Positions 9,293 through 18,748 of a stretch of 64,000 nt of DNA are shown here, in pieces (within the stretch, counting starts at the first letter, position 1; each line of letters opens with the position of its first letter). The position numbers and the translations under genes are program-made. The stretch is from positions 62,001 through 126,000 of the forward strand of contig UEIJ01000001.1 of assembly GCA_900470195.1 (NCBI GenBank), read 5' to 3'. This stretch comes from Hyphomicrobiales bacterium (GTDB taxonomy: Bacteria > Pseudomonadota > Alphaproteobacteria > Rhizobiales > Rhizobiaceae). The notes below the pieces were generated by a model. It was not told the origin of the DNA, did no database searches, and saw only the letters and a list, made by a program, of their open reading frames with translations.

Positions 9293-10267
9293 TTACTCCG
9301 CAGCTTCGTGCAGCGGTTCCTGTGCGGCAAGCCAGCGCTCGGCTTCAAGAGCAGCCATGCAGCCCATACCGGCAGCAGTCACGGCCTGACGATAGATGTC
9401 GTCCGTGACGTCGCCCGCGGCGAAAATGCCCGGCACGTCGGTAGCCGTCGAATCAGGCGCGGTCCACAAATAGCCGTTCGGCTTCTGCTTGAGTTTGCCC
9501 TCGAACAAAGAAACCGCAGGCGCGTGGCCGATAGCGACAAAAACGCCGTGCGTATCGAGTTCCTGCGTTTCGCCCGTCACCACATTCTTGAGGCGAACGC
9601 CGGTCACGGTCGCGCCCATCGGCGGCTTCGCTTCGGTGCCGAGGATTTCGTCGATCACGCTGTTCCAGACAACGGAGACGTTCTGGCGCGAAAGCAGGCG
9701 ATCCTGCATGATCTTTTCCGCACGGAAACCGTCGCGGCGATGCACGACCGTCACGCTCTTGGCGATGTGCGAAAGATAAAGCGCTTCCTCGACAGCGGTA
9801 TTGCCGCCGCCGACCACGACCACATCCTTGCCGCGATAGAAGAAACCGTCGCAGGTGGCGCAGGCCGAAACGCCGCCGCCCATGAAGGTCTGCTCGCTGT
9901 CGAGGCCAAGCCACTTGGCCTGTGCGCCCGTGGCGATAATCAGGGCATCGCAGGTATAGATGGTGCCGGAGTCCCCTTTCAGGCGGAAAGGACGCACCGT
10001 CGTCTCAACTTCGGTGATGATGTCGTGGACGATTTCAGCGCCGACATTCTGCGCCTGCGTCGCCATCTGGTCCATCATCCACGGTCCCTGCACCGGATCG
10101 GCATAGCCCGGATAGTTTTCCACGTCGGTCGTGATCATCAGCTGACCGCCCTGCTGCAGCCCGGCAATCACGATGGGCTTCAGCATGGCGCGGGCAGCAT
10201 AAATCGCCGCAGTATAACCAGCAGGACCCGAGCCGATGACAATGACTGGCGCATGACGCTGTGACAT
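9293..10267 (-). CDS. trxB: Thioredoxin reductase (NADPH)
   Basis: 324 residues, normal for bacterial TrxB. FAD-binding GSGPAGYTAAIYAARA at the N terminus, redox-active CATC in SACATCDGFFY near residue 140, NADPH-binding VVVGGGNTAVEEALYL, and the C-terminal FAD motif GIFAAGDVTDD are all intact. It keeps thioredoxin reduced in the cytoplasm. The ATG at 10267 is chosen over an upstream in-frame ATG because it is preceded by CCGGAG and aligns with the family start. It is upstream of and probably in one transcript with lsrB. Confidence 0.96.
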   Translation of the reverse strand: MSQRHAPVIVIGSGPAGYTAAIYAARAMLKPIVIAGLQQGGQLMITTDVENYPGYADPVQGPWMMDQMATQAQNVGAEIVHDIITEVETTVRPFRLKGDSGTIYTCDALIIATGAQAKWLGLDSEQTFMGGGVSACATCDGFFYRGKDVVVVGGGNTAVEEALYLSHIAKSVTVVHRRDGFRAEKIMQDRLLSRQNVSVVWNSVIDEILGTEAKPPMGATVTGVRLKNVVTGETQELDTHGVFVAIGHAPAVSLFEGKLKQKPNGYLWTAPDSTATDVPGIFAAGDVTDDIYRQAVTAAGMGCMAALEAERWLAAQEPLHEAAE

Positions 10268-10672
10268 GAAGTTTTCTCCGGTCCCGGAGCGCTTCGGCCT
10301 GCTCAAGCCGGATCAGCGCCCCATATGTTGGTTTTCGCGTGCACCCCAAACCGTTCCCGATCCGGCGCACTCTAAAATCGATTTAAAGCAGCGGGTTTCG
10401 GCCCACCAGAATCGCCTGCGCATCCTGTTCGGCCAATGCCCCGATATTATGGCCAAGGTAGGTCCGCCCCTGATTGTTTGCAAGGTTCCACAGGGATTTG
10501 CTGTGCTTTAGCCACAGCTTGTGACCATTTAAGCAAACCCTTTCGCGCCAGTACGTTGCGGGTGGATCGATCTCACGCTAAACAAGCTTGATACGAGGAA
10601 TAATCCGCCAACCCGGAGCCGGCCGCCATTTACAAGACAGTCGCCAATATCTGTGCGCGTTTCGGCCTCATC
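10268..10672. other. Non-coding region between divergent trxB and trkH
   Basis: About 400 bp with no convincing gene. It must contain the trxB promoter on the minus strand and the trkH promoter on the plus strand. Two overlapping inverted motifs around CTGTG/CACAG occur near 10490-10520, but I cannot assign them to a regulator. Confidence 0.5.
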
Positions 10673-12073
10673 ATGGCGGCTGCCATGCTTCTGCCTGCGG
10701 CCATCGACCTGCGCGACGGAAGCGACGACTGGCTGATCTTCGTCCGCTCCGCCGCCGCGACAGGCGCTCTTTCTGCGCTGTTCCTGCTTGCCACGCAAAA
10801 CCAGACAATGCGCTTCACGCCGCGTCTCGGTTTTCTGCTGACGGCGTGCCTCTGGCTGACTGCGAGCTTTCTCGGTTCGATCCCGCTCTATTTCTCGCAT
10901 CTGCCGATCAGCTATGCCACGGCGTTCTTCGAGGCCATGTCGGGGGTCACGTCCACCGGTGCGACCGCGCTCACCGGGCTCGACAACATGCAGCGCGGCA
11001 TTCTCCTGTGGCGTTCCCTGCTTTGCTGGATCGGAGGCATAGGCTTTATCGGCCTGGCCCTTCTGTTGCTGCCGTCGCTGCGGGCGGGCGGGCTTGCGCT
11101 TTTTCATATGGAGAATTCCGATAAATCGGAAAAGATCCTGCCGCGCATGAACCAGATCGCGCTTGGCATCGTCGCAGCCTATCTCAGCCTCACAGCCGCC
11201 TGCATCATCGCCTATTTCGCGGTTGGCATGAGCGTTTTCGACGCCATCAACCATGGCCTGACCACAGTGGCGACGGCAGGTTTTTCCACCCACGACAGTT
11301 CAATCGGCTTTTATGTAGGAAACCGCCTGCTGCTGGTCGTGTCCACGATCTTCATGGCGCTCTCGGCGCTCCCCTTCGTGCTTTACATCAAGGCCTTCAT
11401 GCCGCGCCGCATGGAATCGCTTGCCGACCCGCAGGTAAAACTGTTCTTCGCAATCGTGATCGGGTTCAGCTTTGCGCTTGCCGTGGTGCTGCGGCTCGGC
11501 TCCGACGTGCCTTTCGGCGACGCGCTGATTTCCGCCTCGTTCCATTTCGTGTCGGTCATCACCACGACCGGCTATGCCACGGAAGACTATTCGCTGTGGG
11601 GACCGCCGGCGATCGGAATTTTCTTTCTCGCTTCGTTTCTCGGCGGCTGCGCCGGCTCCACCTCCGGCGGCGTCAAGATGAACCGCCTCATCATCCTGTG
11701 GAGCCTGACGCAGGCGAACCTCGCCCGGCTCATCATGCCGCACGCCGTCATCAGGATGCGCTATGGAAGCTCTGAAATCTCCGGCGACATCGCGCAGAAC
11801 GTCCTTCTCTACCTGTTCCTTTACTGCGCCTCGCTTGTCGTCGGCGCGGTGCTGCTCGCCGCGTTGGGACTGGACTTCGTCTCCGCCTTCACCGGCTCGC
11901 TGACCGCGCTTTCCAATGTCGGCCCCGGTCTGGGCGATACGATCGGCCCTGTCGGCAACTTTTCCACCATTCACGACCCGGCCCTATGGGTCCTTTCCTT
12001 CCTGATGCTGGCCGGACGTCTGGAGCTCGTTACCGTGTATATCCTGTTCACTCGCGCTTTTTGGGTGCGTTGA
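10673..12073 (+). CDS. trkH: TrkH-family potassium uptake protein
   Basis: 466 residues from the first in-frame ATG. The four pore-loop segments of the Trk/Ktr fold can be read: TSTGATALTG, TVATAGFSTHDSS, ITTTGYATEDY and ALSNVGPGLGD, each with the selectivity glycine, separated by M1-M2 helices. It imports K+ with a cytosolic TrkA gating protein that is not in this window. Family members usually run to about 480 residues; the frame stays open to 10604 and reads hydrophobic from an ATT at 10628, so the true start may be non-ATG. It stands alone between trxB and lrp. Confidence 0.9.
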   Translation: MAAAMLLPAAIDLRDGSDDWLIFVRSAAATGALSALFLLATQNQTMRFTPRLGFLLTACLWLTASFLGSIPLYFSHLPISYATAFFEAMSGVTSTGATALTGLDNMQRGILLWRSLLCWIGGIGFIGLALLLLPSLRAGGLALFHMENSDKSEKILPRMNQIALGIVAAYLSLTAACIIAYFAVGMSVFDAINHGLTTVATAGFSTHDSSIGFYVGNRLLLVVSTIFMALSALPFVLYIKAFMPRRMESLADPQVKLFFAIVIGFSFALAVVLRLGSDVPFGDALISASFHFVSVITTTGYATEDYSLWGPPAIGIFFLASFLGGCAGSTSGGVKMNRLIILWSLTQANLARLIMPHAVIRMRYGSSEISGDIAQNVLLYLFLYCASLVVGAVLLAALGLDFVSAFTGSLTALSNVGPGLGDTIGPVGNFSTIHDPALWVLSFLMLAGRLELVTVYILFTRAFWVR

Positions 12074-12198
12074 CAGAGTGTTAGACGGTTTACATCCGAC
12101 CGCATCATTTGATATGAGCAGGATTAGATTGCGCCGCGATGGCGACGAATGTTCTATAATTACCCCGGAATGAAATTTCCTTGCGCGCGGAGTTACGC

Positions 12199-12669
12199 AT
12201 GCCGATCAAGGCCGATCTGGATGAAATCGATTGGAAAATCCTTCGGGAGCTCCAGAATAACGGGCGCATCACCAATGTCGAGCTGGCTGAACGCGTCGGC
12301 ATCTCGGCTCCGCCCTGCCTTCGCCGCGTGCGCAAGCTGGAAGAAAGCGGCGTCATCCGCGGCTATCGCGCCATTCTCAACGGCAATTCGCTCGGACAGG
12401 ACCTCGTTGCGTTCTGCTCTGTCGGCCTGCACCGTCAGGCGGACGCCGATCTGAAGGCTTTTGCGGAAAAAACCAAGCAATGGCCGCTGGTACGCCGCGC
12501 CTGGATGGTTTCGGGCGAGTCCGATTTCCTGCTCCATTGCGTCGCGCGCGATCTCAACACGTTCCAGACCTTCGTGATCGAGGAACTGACCGCCGCTCCC
12601 AATGTGGATTCTGTGCGCACGGCTCTCACCATTCGTCCGGTCAAGGACGAACCGCTGATGATTCTCTGA
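12199..12669 (+). CDS. lrp: Lrp/AsnC-family transcriptional regulator
   Basis: 156 residues. N-terminal helix-turn-helix (about residues 8-58; DEIDWKILRELQNNGRITN, then LAERVGISAPPCLRRVRKLE) and a C-terminal RAM/AsnC effector domain ending in TALTIRPVKDEPLM. These proteins bind DNA as octamers and respond to amino acids, commonly leucine. The ATG at 12199 follows CGGAG; a TTG six codons earlier is an alternative. It lies near trxB and lsrB, the arrangement known in rhizobia. A GC hairpin without a T tract (12686-12713) lies between its stop and the convergent glycosyltransferase. Confidence 0.9.
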   Translation: MPIKADLDEIDWKILRELQNNGRITNVELAERVGISAPPCLRRVRKLEESGVIRGYRAILNGNSLGQDLVAFCSVGLHRQADADLKAFAEKTKQWPLVRRAWMVSGESDFLLHCVARDLNTFQTFVIEELTAAPNVDSVRTALTIRPVKDEPLMIL

Positions 12670-12701
12670 TATTCTGACGGTCTGTGCCGGGAAGTTTCCG
12701 A

Positions 12702-13754
12702 TTATTTCCCGGCGAACACGCACTCATAAACGCCGCTGATTGCAGCGGCTTCCTTTTCGAGCGGAAACGTGGCGCGAACGTGCCTGAGAGCATTTTCGCC
12801 GTCGCGCTCGGCCAGAGCCGGATCGGCCAGATAAGGCTCGATAGCCCTGCGCAGCGCTTCCCCGTCGCCAGCCGCAACCGAAGTGCCGGTGCCTTCCACG
12901 ATCATTTCGGCATAGGCGCCTGCATCGCTGGCAACCACTGCCGTCTGCGAAGCCATTGCTTCCAGCGGCGTCAGCCCGAAACCTTCATTGCGCGATGGCG
13001 CAACATAAAGCGTCAGCCGGCGATACCAGACGCGGATGTCGGGAACTTCGCCCAGGATGAGGATACGGTCCTGCAAACCGGCAGCCGCGATTTTCGCTTT
13101 CAGCCCGTCCTCGAACGACTGGTGTTCGGCAGTCGTTCGTCCGGTAACGATCGCCGTCCATTCCGGATATTTCGGCAGAAGCGCGACCATCGCATCGACG
13201 AAAAGGTCCGTCCCCTTGGAGGAACGCACGCGGCCAAAGCAGCCGACGGCATATTTTCCGGGCAGGCCCGACGCCGCGAAACTATCATCATCGCCAACCG
13301 GCGGATGGAAGCGCTGCAAGTCCACGCCATGCATGATGACCTGATGCGGCACCTCGAGAAAGCTTCCCGAGCGACCGCTCGTTGCAATCACCGCATTCAT
13401 GCGGCGGATGAGCCATTTAGTGAAAGGCTTGTGGTGGCGCTGCGCAGCCGAAGTAAAGATCAGCCTCAATTTCATGCGCAGCACATCGCGCATGAAAATA
13501 CCGGCGAGCATTTCGATGTTGCGCCGCGCATGCCAGATGCGGAACGGTTTCGTTCGCGGCTTCGACCAGAAGGACAACGACGCGCCCCAGCCAAGATGCG
13601 GAAGCGTGTCGGGCAGGCCCGGCCCCATCGTCGCGATGTTCAGGCCCTTTGCGCGCTGCAATGGGATAAGCTGAACGATCGTAGATGTGACACCCGAGAG
13701 GCGGCGCTTGAAATTTGGCGCCACCACCTCGACGTCATGAACCGGGACTTTCAT
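12702..13754 (-). CDS. wadC: LPS-core glycosyltransferase, GT4 family (WadC/LpcC-like)
   Basis: 350 residues, GT-B fold. The C-terminal half shows the GT4 signature: GCFGRVRSSKGTDLFVDAM at about 190-208 and the nucleotide-sugar site SRNEGFGLTPLEAMASQTAV with the E-x7-E pair. It has no membrane helix, so it is a cytoplasmic or membrane-associated transferase. Position and sequence fit the mannosyltransferase called LpcC in rhizobia and WadC in Brucella, which decorates the lipopolysaccharide core; the acceptor is inferred from that homology, not from the sequence alone. greA follows on the same strand upstream with only five bases between. Confidence 0.8.
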   Translation of the reverse strand: MKVPVHDVEVVAPNFKRRLSGVTSTIVQLIPLQRAKGLNIATMGPGLPDTLPHLGWGASLSFWSKPRTKPFRIWHARRNIEMLAGIFMRDVLRMKLRLIFTSAAQRHHKPFTKWLIRRMNAVIATSGRSGSFLEVPHQVIMHGVDLQRFHPPVGDDDSFAASGLPGKYAVGCFGRVRSSKGTDLFVDAMVALLPKYPEWTAIVTGRTTAEHQSFEDGLKAKIAAAGLQDRILILGEVPDIRVWYRRLTLYVAPSRNEGFGLTPLEAMASQTAVVASDAGAYAEMIVEGTGTSVAAGDGEALRRAIEPYLADPALAERDGENALRHVRATFPLEKEAAAISGVYECVFAGK

Positions 13755-13759
13755 GGAAA

Positions 13760-14233
13760 TCAGACGAATTTCAGTGCGACGATTTCGTAGGAACGCGAAC
13801 CGCCCGGTGCATTCACCTCGATCGTGTCGCCCTCGCCCTTGCCGATCAGCGCGCGGGCAATCGGCGATGAAATGGAGATGCGGCCTTCCTTCACATCGGC
13901 TTCCTGGTCGCCGACGATCTGGTAGATTTTCTCTTCTTCCGTATCTTCGTCGATCATGGTGACGGTAGCGCCGAACTTGATGCGGTCGCCAGACAGCTTG
14001 GAAACGTCGATGACTTCAGCGCGCGCAACCAGATCTTCCAGCTCGTTGATACGGCCTTCATTCAGGCTCTGGGCTTCTTTCGCAGCGTGATATTCGGCGT
14101 TTTCCGAAAGGTCGCCATGTGCGCGTGCTTCCGCGATCGCCTCAATAATCCGGGGGCGTTCCGATTGCTGACGCCAGCGCAGCTCTTCCTTGAGCTTTTC
14201 GAAACCGCCAGGGGTCATAGGGAATTTTTCCAT
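13760..14233 (-). CDS. greA: Transcription elongation factor GreA
   Basis: 157 residues, the usual size. The N-terminal coiled coil has the acidic tip motif [20 protein letters not shown], and the C-terminal FKBP-like domain ends in [13 protein letters not shown]. GreA enters the RNA polymerase secondary channel and stimulates cleavage of backtracked RNA. The ATG at 14233 gives the conserved [18 protein letters not shown] beginning; upstream in-frame codons add residues not seen in the family. About 280 bp upstream, before the DUF1176 gene, hold no recognisable gene. Confidence 0.96.
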   Translation of the reverse strand: MEKFPMTPGGFEKLKEELRWRQQSERPRIIEAIAEARAHGDLSENAEYHAAKEAQSLNEGRINELEDLVARAEVIDVSKLSGDRIKFGATVTMIDEDTEEEKIYQIVGDQEADVKEGRISISSPIARALIGKGEGDTIEVNAPGGSRSYEIVALKFV

Positions 14234-14514
14234 ACCCATTCCTTTCCTTCGTCCGGCGCTTCGCCTCTCCCCGAGGCCCTGCACGCACCGGCAGTTTGAT
14301 TTGCCCGCCTCACCTCGCGCGATGCTTGGATAGTGCGAGGCGCCTTTTGGAGGCTTGCCAGCCTCCGAGACACAAAAAGAAAACGGTCACCGAAACATCC
14401 GTCTCGGAACCGTTCGAATAACCATTCACAGAACTATAGCATTTCCATCAATCATTTCACGCGGAAAAACATGTTCCTGTCAATTCTATGCGAAGCGGCA
14501 CTCTTTCAAGACGA

Positions 14515-15570
14515 CTATTTCGCCTTGACAGGCCAGCTCGCGGGCCACTTTTCCGGACCTCCCGCATAATTGCCGTCGCAGTCGCCTTTCGAGCGTTCCT
14601 GCACCAGCACGAAACGCACCCGGCCCTCGCCGCTGTCCGTGGCTTTCCAGGCATCGTAAATGCCGCAATCGCCAAGCCCCCTGCCCTTGAAGAAAGCCGT
14701 CAGCGTCAGGGTTTTCTGGTTCCAGTCGATGTTCCATGCCGTATCGGTCACGGTCGGGCCGGCGTCGGAAATGGTCGGCAGGGAGATCGGCACGATCTTG
14801 TTTTCGTAGCGGCTGTAAAAAGCATAGGGCTGGTTATAGGCGCCGGGCGATCCGCACGGCAGACCGATGAGATCGAGCCCATCGGCAATCTTCGTTTCGA
14901 AACCGCCCGCATTGCGGAAGGTTTCGGGGCTTGCCCCACCGCAAACCGCCGCTTCATCGGAAAAATCCTTGCGGATTTCTGCCGGTATCCGTTCCACCGT
15001 TTCAATCAGCTTGAGCACCGGCGGCAGGGGCGCCGGTTTGCTGCCCTTGACCTGCAACGCCTCGACGGTTCCATCGCGCGATTGCTGTTCGTCTACATAG
15101 ATCAGCCCGCCGACGAGGCCCGAAAGCGAATAGGTGAACGTCTTTCCGGCCAATTTCAGCTGCAACTTCTGGCCGTTCTTCATGGCTTCGAGCGCCCTGG
15201 CGAGATCACCCGTATAATCCAGCTGATCGTCCTGCCCCTTCAAAGCCGAAACTACCACGTCAAGCAGCGCCTCACCGTCGACGGAAATCTCCAGCTTGCC
15301 GTTTTTCTGCGACGGGTCGACATAGGAGAGCCGCAAGGCCGGTTTCGACCCCGGCTGGCTGCCGCGAAAGATGCCAAATCCCGGCGCGCCATCGCTCGCA
15401 ACCGGCGTCAGGGTCAATGTGCAGTTCTGCGCGAAATCGCACAGAACCTGCGTGTCGCGAACCTTCCTGAAGGCCGCCTGCGATTCTCCGCCCGCCATAA
15501 ACAGCATGGTTGTGGCAATCGACGCCACGGCAGCGGCCACCACAGCAGATTGACGATACAAAGAAAGCAT
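14515..15570 (-). CDS. Exported DUF1176-family protein
   Basis: 351 residues from the ATG at 15570. An N-terminal hydrophobic segment of about 30 residues, ending near GESQAAFRKV, is a likely Sec signal peptide. Six or more cysteines are spread through the mature part, and the C-terminal segment GRGLGDCGIYDAW followed by SKGDCDGN matches the conserved ending of DUF1176 proteins. The family has no established function. It is divergent from the DMT transporter, sharing about 135 bp. Confidence 0.75.
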   Translation of the reverse strand: MLSLYRQSAVVAAAVASIATTMLFMAGGESQAAFRKVRDTQVLCDFAQNCTLTLTPVASDGAPGFGIFRGSQPGSKPALRLSYVDPSQKNGKLEISVDGEALLDVVVSALKGQDDQLDYTGDLARALEAMKNGQKLQLKLAGKTFTYSLSGLVGGLIYVDEQQSRDGTVEALQVKGSKPAPLPPVLKLIETVERIPAEIRKDFSDEAAVCGGASPETFRNAGGFETKIADGLDLIGLPCGSPGAYNQPYAFYSRYENKIVPISLPTISDAGPTVTDTAWNIDWNQKTLTLTAFFKGRGLGDCGIYDAWKATDSGEGRVRFVLVQERSKGDCDGNYAGGPEKWPASWPVKAK

Positions 15571-15706
15571 AAAACCCCCGCCGCAAGAAACCACACTGAC
15601 CAGAATCAAATCATGCATGAATGTCGCAGAATCGGAAGTTCCCTTGCCGCCTGCCCGCAATATTGCATATAGCATGAAGGCTGAAAAAGATCGAACCGAG
15701 GTAAGA

Positions 15707-16603
15707 ATGACGCGCGTACAGGCCAACATGCTGCTGCTTCTGGCGGGTGCCATCTGGGGCATGGGCTTCGTCGCGCAATCGACGGCGATGGCCAGCATCG
15801 GGCCGTTTCTGTTCATCGGCATCCGCTCGGCAATCGCCTCGCTCACGGTCCTGCCATGGGCCGTGGCCGAAGGGCGCCGCACGAAGATCGGCCTCAGCCG
15901 GTCGGATTATCTCTTCTTCATGGTCATCGGCCTGAGCCTGTTCATCGGGCTTGTTCTCCAGCAGATCGGGCTCATCACCACATCCGTCACCAATGCCGGT
16001 TTTCTGACCGGGCTTTATGTCGTGATGGTGCCGGTGCTCGGCGTCATCCTGTTTCGCACATGGCCGCATCCGGTGGTCTGGCCAAGTGCGGTGGCCTGCC
16101 TTGCAGGCATCTTCCTGCTTTCCGGCGGCACGCTGACCGCGCTCAAGCAGGGCGACCTGCTGGTCATCGGCGGCGCCGTGTTCTGGGCTTTGCAGGTGGT
16201 TTTAATCGGCAAGGCAAACCGCGCTGGAAGACCGATAACGCTGAGCTGTGTCCAATTCGCGACCAGCGCCGTCGCCGGGCTTGCCATTGCTTCCATGGTG
16301 GAGGACTTCAACTGGACCGCCATCGCGCTGACCTGGAAGGAAATCCTCTTCACCGGCGTTTTCTCGTCCGGCGTCGCCTTCACGTTGCAGGCCATCGGGC
16401 AGCGCTATACCACCTCCGCGCAGGCCGCGATCTTCCTGGCCTCGGAAGCGCTTTTCGCGGCCCTTTTCGGTGCCATCTTCCTCGGCGAACGCGTGACCTT
16501 CATCGGTCTTATCGGCTGCGGACTGATCTTCTCCGCCATGATGGCCGTCGAACTCATTCCCATGTTCTGGAAGCGCAAGCCCGCGCTTGCTGCCGCCGAG
16601 TGA
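15707..16603 (+). CDS. DMT-superfamily (EamA) transporter
   Basis: 298 residues with ten hydrophobic segments arranged as two EamA repeats of five (about 5-135 and 145-285); the repeats share the opening LLLLAGAIWGMGFVAQ and GGAVFWALQVVLIG patterns. Such proteins usually export amino acids or other metabolites; the substrate is unknown. ATG 15707 follows GAGGTAAGA; in-frame ATGs at 15674 and 15617 are alternatives but lack a better ribosome site. Confidence 0.85.
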   Translation: MTRVQANMLLLLAGAIWGMGFVAQSTAMASIGPFLFIGIRSAIASLTVLPWAVAEGRRTKIGLSRSDYLFFMVIGLSLFIGLVLQQIGLITTSVTNAGFLTGLYVVMVPVLGVILFRTWPHPVVWPSAVACLAGIFLLSGGTLTALKQGDLLVIGGAVFWALQVVLIGKANRAGRPITLSCVQFATSAVAGLAIASMVEDFNWTAIALTWKEILFTGVFSSGVAFTLQAIGQRYTTSAQAAIFLASEALFAALFGAIFLGERVTFIGLIGCGLIFSAMMAVELIPMFWKRKPALAAAE

Positions 16604-16609
16604 TTTCCA

Positions 16610-16960
16610 TCAGGCCTTGAAAATCAAAGCCGCCCCGCCTGCGATGAGCGCAAAGCCCAGCAGATGGTGCCAGGTAAAGGCTTCCTTGAGATAGAACACC
16701 GAGAACAGGCTGAAGATCACCAGCGTGATGACCTCCTGGATGGTCTTGAGCTGCGCAGCCGAATAGACCTCATGCCCGATGCGGTTTGCCGGGACCGCCA
16801 TGCAATATTCGATCAGCGCGATACCCCAGCTGATGAAGATGACGGTGACGAGCGGCGTGCTGGTGAATTTCAGGTGCCCGTACCAGGCGAATGTCATGAA
16901 AACGTTGGAGCCGATGAGAAGCAGGATCGGCAGGACGCTTGGCGAAATCAGTGCTGACAT
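16610..16960 (-). CDS. Small DMT-type membrane protein (DUF486)
   Basis: 116 residues with four membrane helices. The segments SNVFMTFAWYGHLK, ALIEYCMAVPANRIGH and FYLKEAFTWHHLLGFALI are typical of the DUF486 group, a single-repeat relative of drug/metabolite transporters that presumably acts as a dimer. Its role is not known. It converges on the EamA gene with six bases between stops. Confidence 0.85.
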   Translation of the reverse strand: MSALISPSVLPILLLIGSNVFMTFAWYGHLKFTSTPLVTVIFISWGIALIEYCMAVPANRIGHEVYSAAQLKTIQEVITLVIFSLFSVFYLKEAFTWHHLLGFALIAGGAALIFKA

Positions 16961-17169
16961 GGAAATGACTTCAGGGACCGGGAGGATGGTGTTGCGGCGT
17001 GGCCCGAAACCGCCGCACGGTGATAGAACAACGGCGGCATTTTGCCAATCCTGCCGTTTGCGCCTGCCCCGTTTACGCCACAGCCCTTAACGCGGGCGCT
17101 GACTCTTCCTTTACGCTTGCAAGCTAATATTCAGGGAACGCCATCGGTCTGGTCTCCTGAAGAAAAGGT

Positions 17170-18099
17170 ATGGACATGAGTTCTGCGTTGTCCGCCCCAG
17201 TCAGCCGCCAGCGCCCCCGGTTGCGAGGTCTGGCCCCCTCTTTGTCCATCGCCCTGCTGGCCATTATCGCTGGCTGTTCCGGCGAGAGCGCCCCGCGCCC
17301 GCTGGCAAGCGTCGGCAATTCGGACGTGATGGTGCCTGAAGCCCCGGTGGCAAATGCCGCTCCGGTTACCGCCGCGCCCGTCATGCAGGAGCCGCAGGGA
17401 GAGCGCGTCGTCGGACTTGCCGAAGAGGAAGAAAACCACGTCGCGCAATCCGCGCCGCAGAACCGGCCCCAATATTCCGGCGACTACGGCTTCGCGGCCC
17501 CGATCCAAAATCCGGTAACAGCCGCCGAAAACATCTACACGATGTCCAATGCGGAAGCGGCCTGCCGCACGCGCCTCAAACGGCTCGGTGTCGTCTTCAG
17601 GGAAAAGCCGACCATCTATCGCAGCAGCTCCTGCCATATCGAGAACCCGATCGAAGTGTCGGGCTTCAACGGCGGGTCCATCGCCTTCAAACCGGCGGCG
17701 ACGCTGAATTGTCAGGTGACGGAGGCCTTTGCCCGCTGGATCAAGGGCGACCTGCAACCCGCCTCGCGGCTGCGCTATCTGTCCGGCGTGAGCACGATCT
17801 ACAATGCCGGAGGCTATTCCTGCCGCACGATGAACCACCGTCGCGGCGCGAAAATGTCGGAACATTCACGCGGCAACGCCATCGACGTCACCAAGATCGT
17901 GCTGAACAACGGCAAAAACATCATGGTGCGCAAGCCGGGCTTCTTCGCCTTCCGGGAAAAAGGCCTGCTCAACAGCGTGCGCTCCGATGCCTGCGGCTAT
18001 TTCACGACGGTTCTCGGCCCCGGCTACAACCCGGAACATGCCGATCACTTCCATTTCGACCTGATGCAGCGCCGCAGCGGCTATCGCGCCTGCAAGTAA
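17170..18099 (+). CDS. Extensin-like (DD-peptidase-fold) lipoprotein
   Basis: 309 residues. A hydrophobic N terminus ends in the lipobox LLAIIAGC, so the mature protein should be lipid-anchored in the envelope. A low-complexity Ala/Pro linker follows, then an extensin-like C-terminal domain (about 130-309). That domain carries EHSRGNAIDVTKI and NPEHADHFHFDL, the H-x6-D and H-x-H spacing of LAS-type zinc peptidases such as MepA and VanY, so murein hydrolysis is plausible. Paired cysteines in the domain would form disulfides. No partner gene is adjacent. Confidence 0.8.
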   Translation: MDMSSALSAPVSRQRPRLRGLAPSLSIALLAIIAGCSGESAPRPLASVGNSDVMVPEAPVANAAPVTAAPVMQEPQGERVVGLAEEEENHVAQSAPQNRPQYSGDYGFAAPIQNPVTAAENIYTMSNAEAACRTRLKRLGVVFREKPTIYRSSSCHIENPIEVSGFNGGSIAFKPAATLNCQVTEAFARWIKGDLQPASRLRYLSGVSTIYNAGGYSCRTMNHRRGAKMSEHSRGNAIDVTKIVLNNGKNIMVRKPGFFAFREKGLLNSVRSDACGYFTTVLGPGYNPEHADHFHFDLMQRRSGYRACK

Positions 18100-18102
18100 G
18101 AC

Positions 18103-18127
18103 AAAGCCCGGTCTGTGCCGGGCTTTT
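18103..18127. terminator. Terminator between the extensin-like and thioesterase genes
   Basis: AAAGCCCGG-tctgtg-CCGGGCTTTT hairpin placed between two convergent stops; both sides carry a suitable A/T tract. Confidence 0.8.
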
Positions 18128-18138
18128 CCTTGTCCGTT

Positions 18139-18528
18139 CTATTCTTCCGGCGGCACCGGTGTCGGCTTGCCGTTCTCATCGAGAGAAACCATGACGAACT
18201 CGCCATGGGTCACGAGATCCATCTGCTGGGTCAGATAACGTTGCGCCCATGCTTCAACCCGCAGCGTGATCGAGCTGCGCCCCACCCGCGTAATCTCCGT
18301 ATAGACGCAGAGCGCGTCACCGATCTTCACCGGCTTGGCGAAGGACATTTCACGGACGGCCGCAGTCACCACCCGGCCTTTCGCACGCTCGGCGGCGCGA
18401 ATGCCGGATGCCGAGTCCATCTGCGCCATAACCCAGCCGCCGAAAATGTCAAACGCCGCGTTCGCATCCTTGGGCATGGCCGGAACGCGCAATGTCAGCA
18501 TCCCCTTCGGCGCATTGTCAGTATTCAT
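18139..18528 (-). CDS. Acyl-CoA thioesterase, YciA-type hotdog protein
   Basis: 129 residues forming a single hotdog domain. The segment NAAFDIFGGWVMAQMDSASGI corresponds to the long central helix of YciA-like thioesterases, with the catalytic Asp in it, and VKIGDALCVYTEITRVGRSSI to the following strands. It hydrolyses acyl-CoA to free acid and CoA; chain-length preference cannot be read from the sequence. It appears to be a single-gene unit. Confidence 0.85.
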   Translation of the reverse strand: MNTDNAPKGMLTLRVPAMPKDANAAFDIFGGWVMAQMDSASGIRAAERAKGRVVTAAVREMSFAKPVKIGDALCVYTEITRVGRSSITLRVEAWAQRYLTQQMDLVTHGEFVMVSLDENGKPTPVPPEE

Positions 18529-18671
18529 CGATGTCAGTCCTTAAGTGCTTGAGAGAGTCGGGCTCTAATATGAGACAAGGCCGCCCGGAAGAAAAGTGCC
18601 ACGCAACGCGCTTAAACCGTTAGAATCAGGTTGAACCCAAAAGGTTGGCAATAATTAATCATGAATTGAAA

Positions 18672-18699
18672 TTGATGATCCGTGATGAGTCCCTATAAT
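18672..18699 (+). promoter_or_regulatory. Probable sigma-70 promoter of the SH3 protein gene
   Basis: TTGATG, a 16-bp spacer and a perfect TATAAT, about 50 bp before the start codon, in an AT-rich 150-bp stretch. Confidence 0.6.
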
Positions 18700-18748
18700 A
18701 ATCTCCATGCTATAAGTAATCATCGAAAGTATATTAGAGGAACGATAA

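Noticed and set aside
18580-18748. AT-rich segment before the SH3 gene as possible foreign DNA
   Set aside because: It is short and fits a strong promoter region; the gene after it has normal composition.
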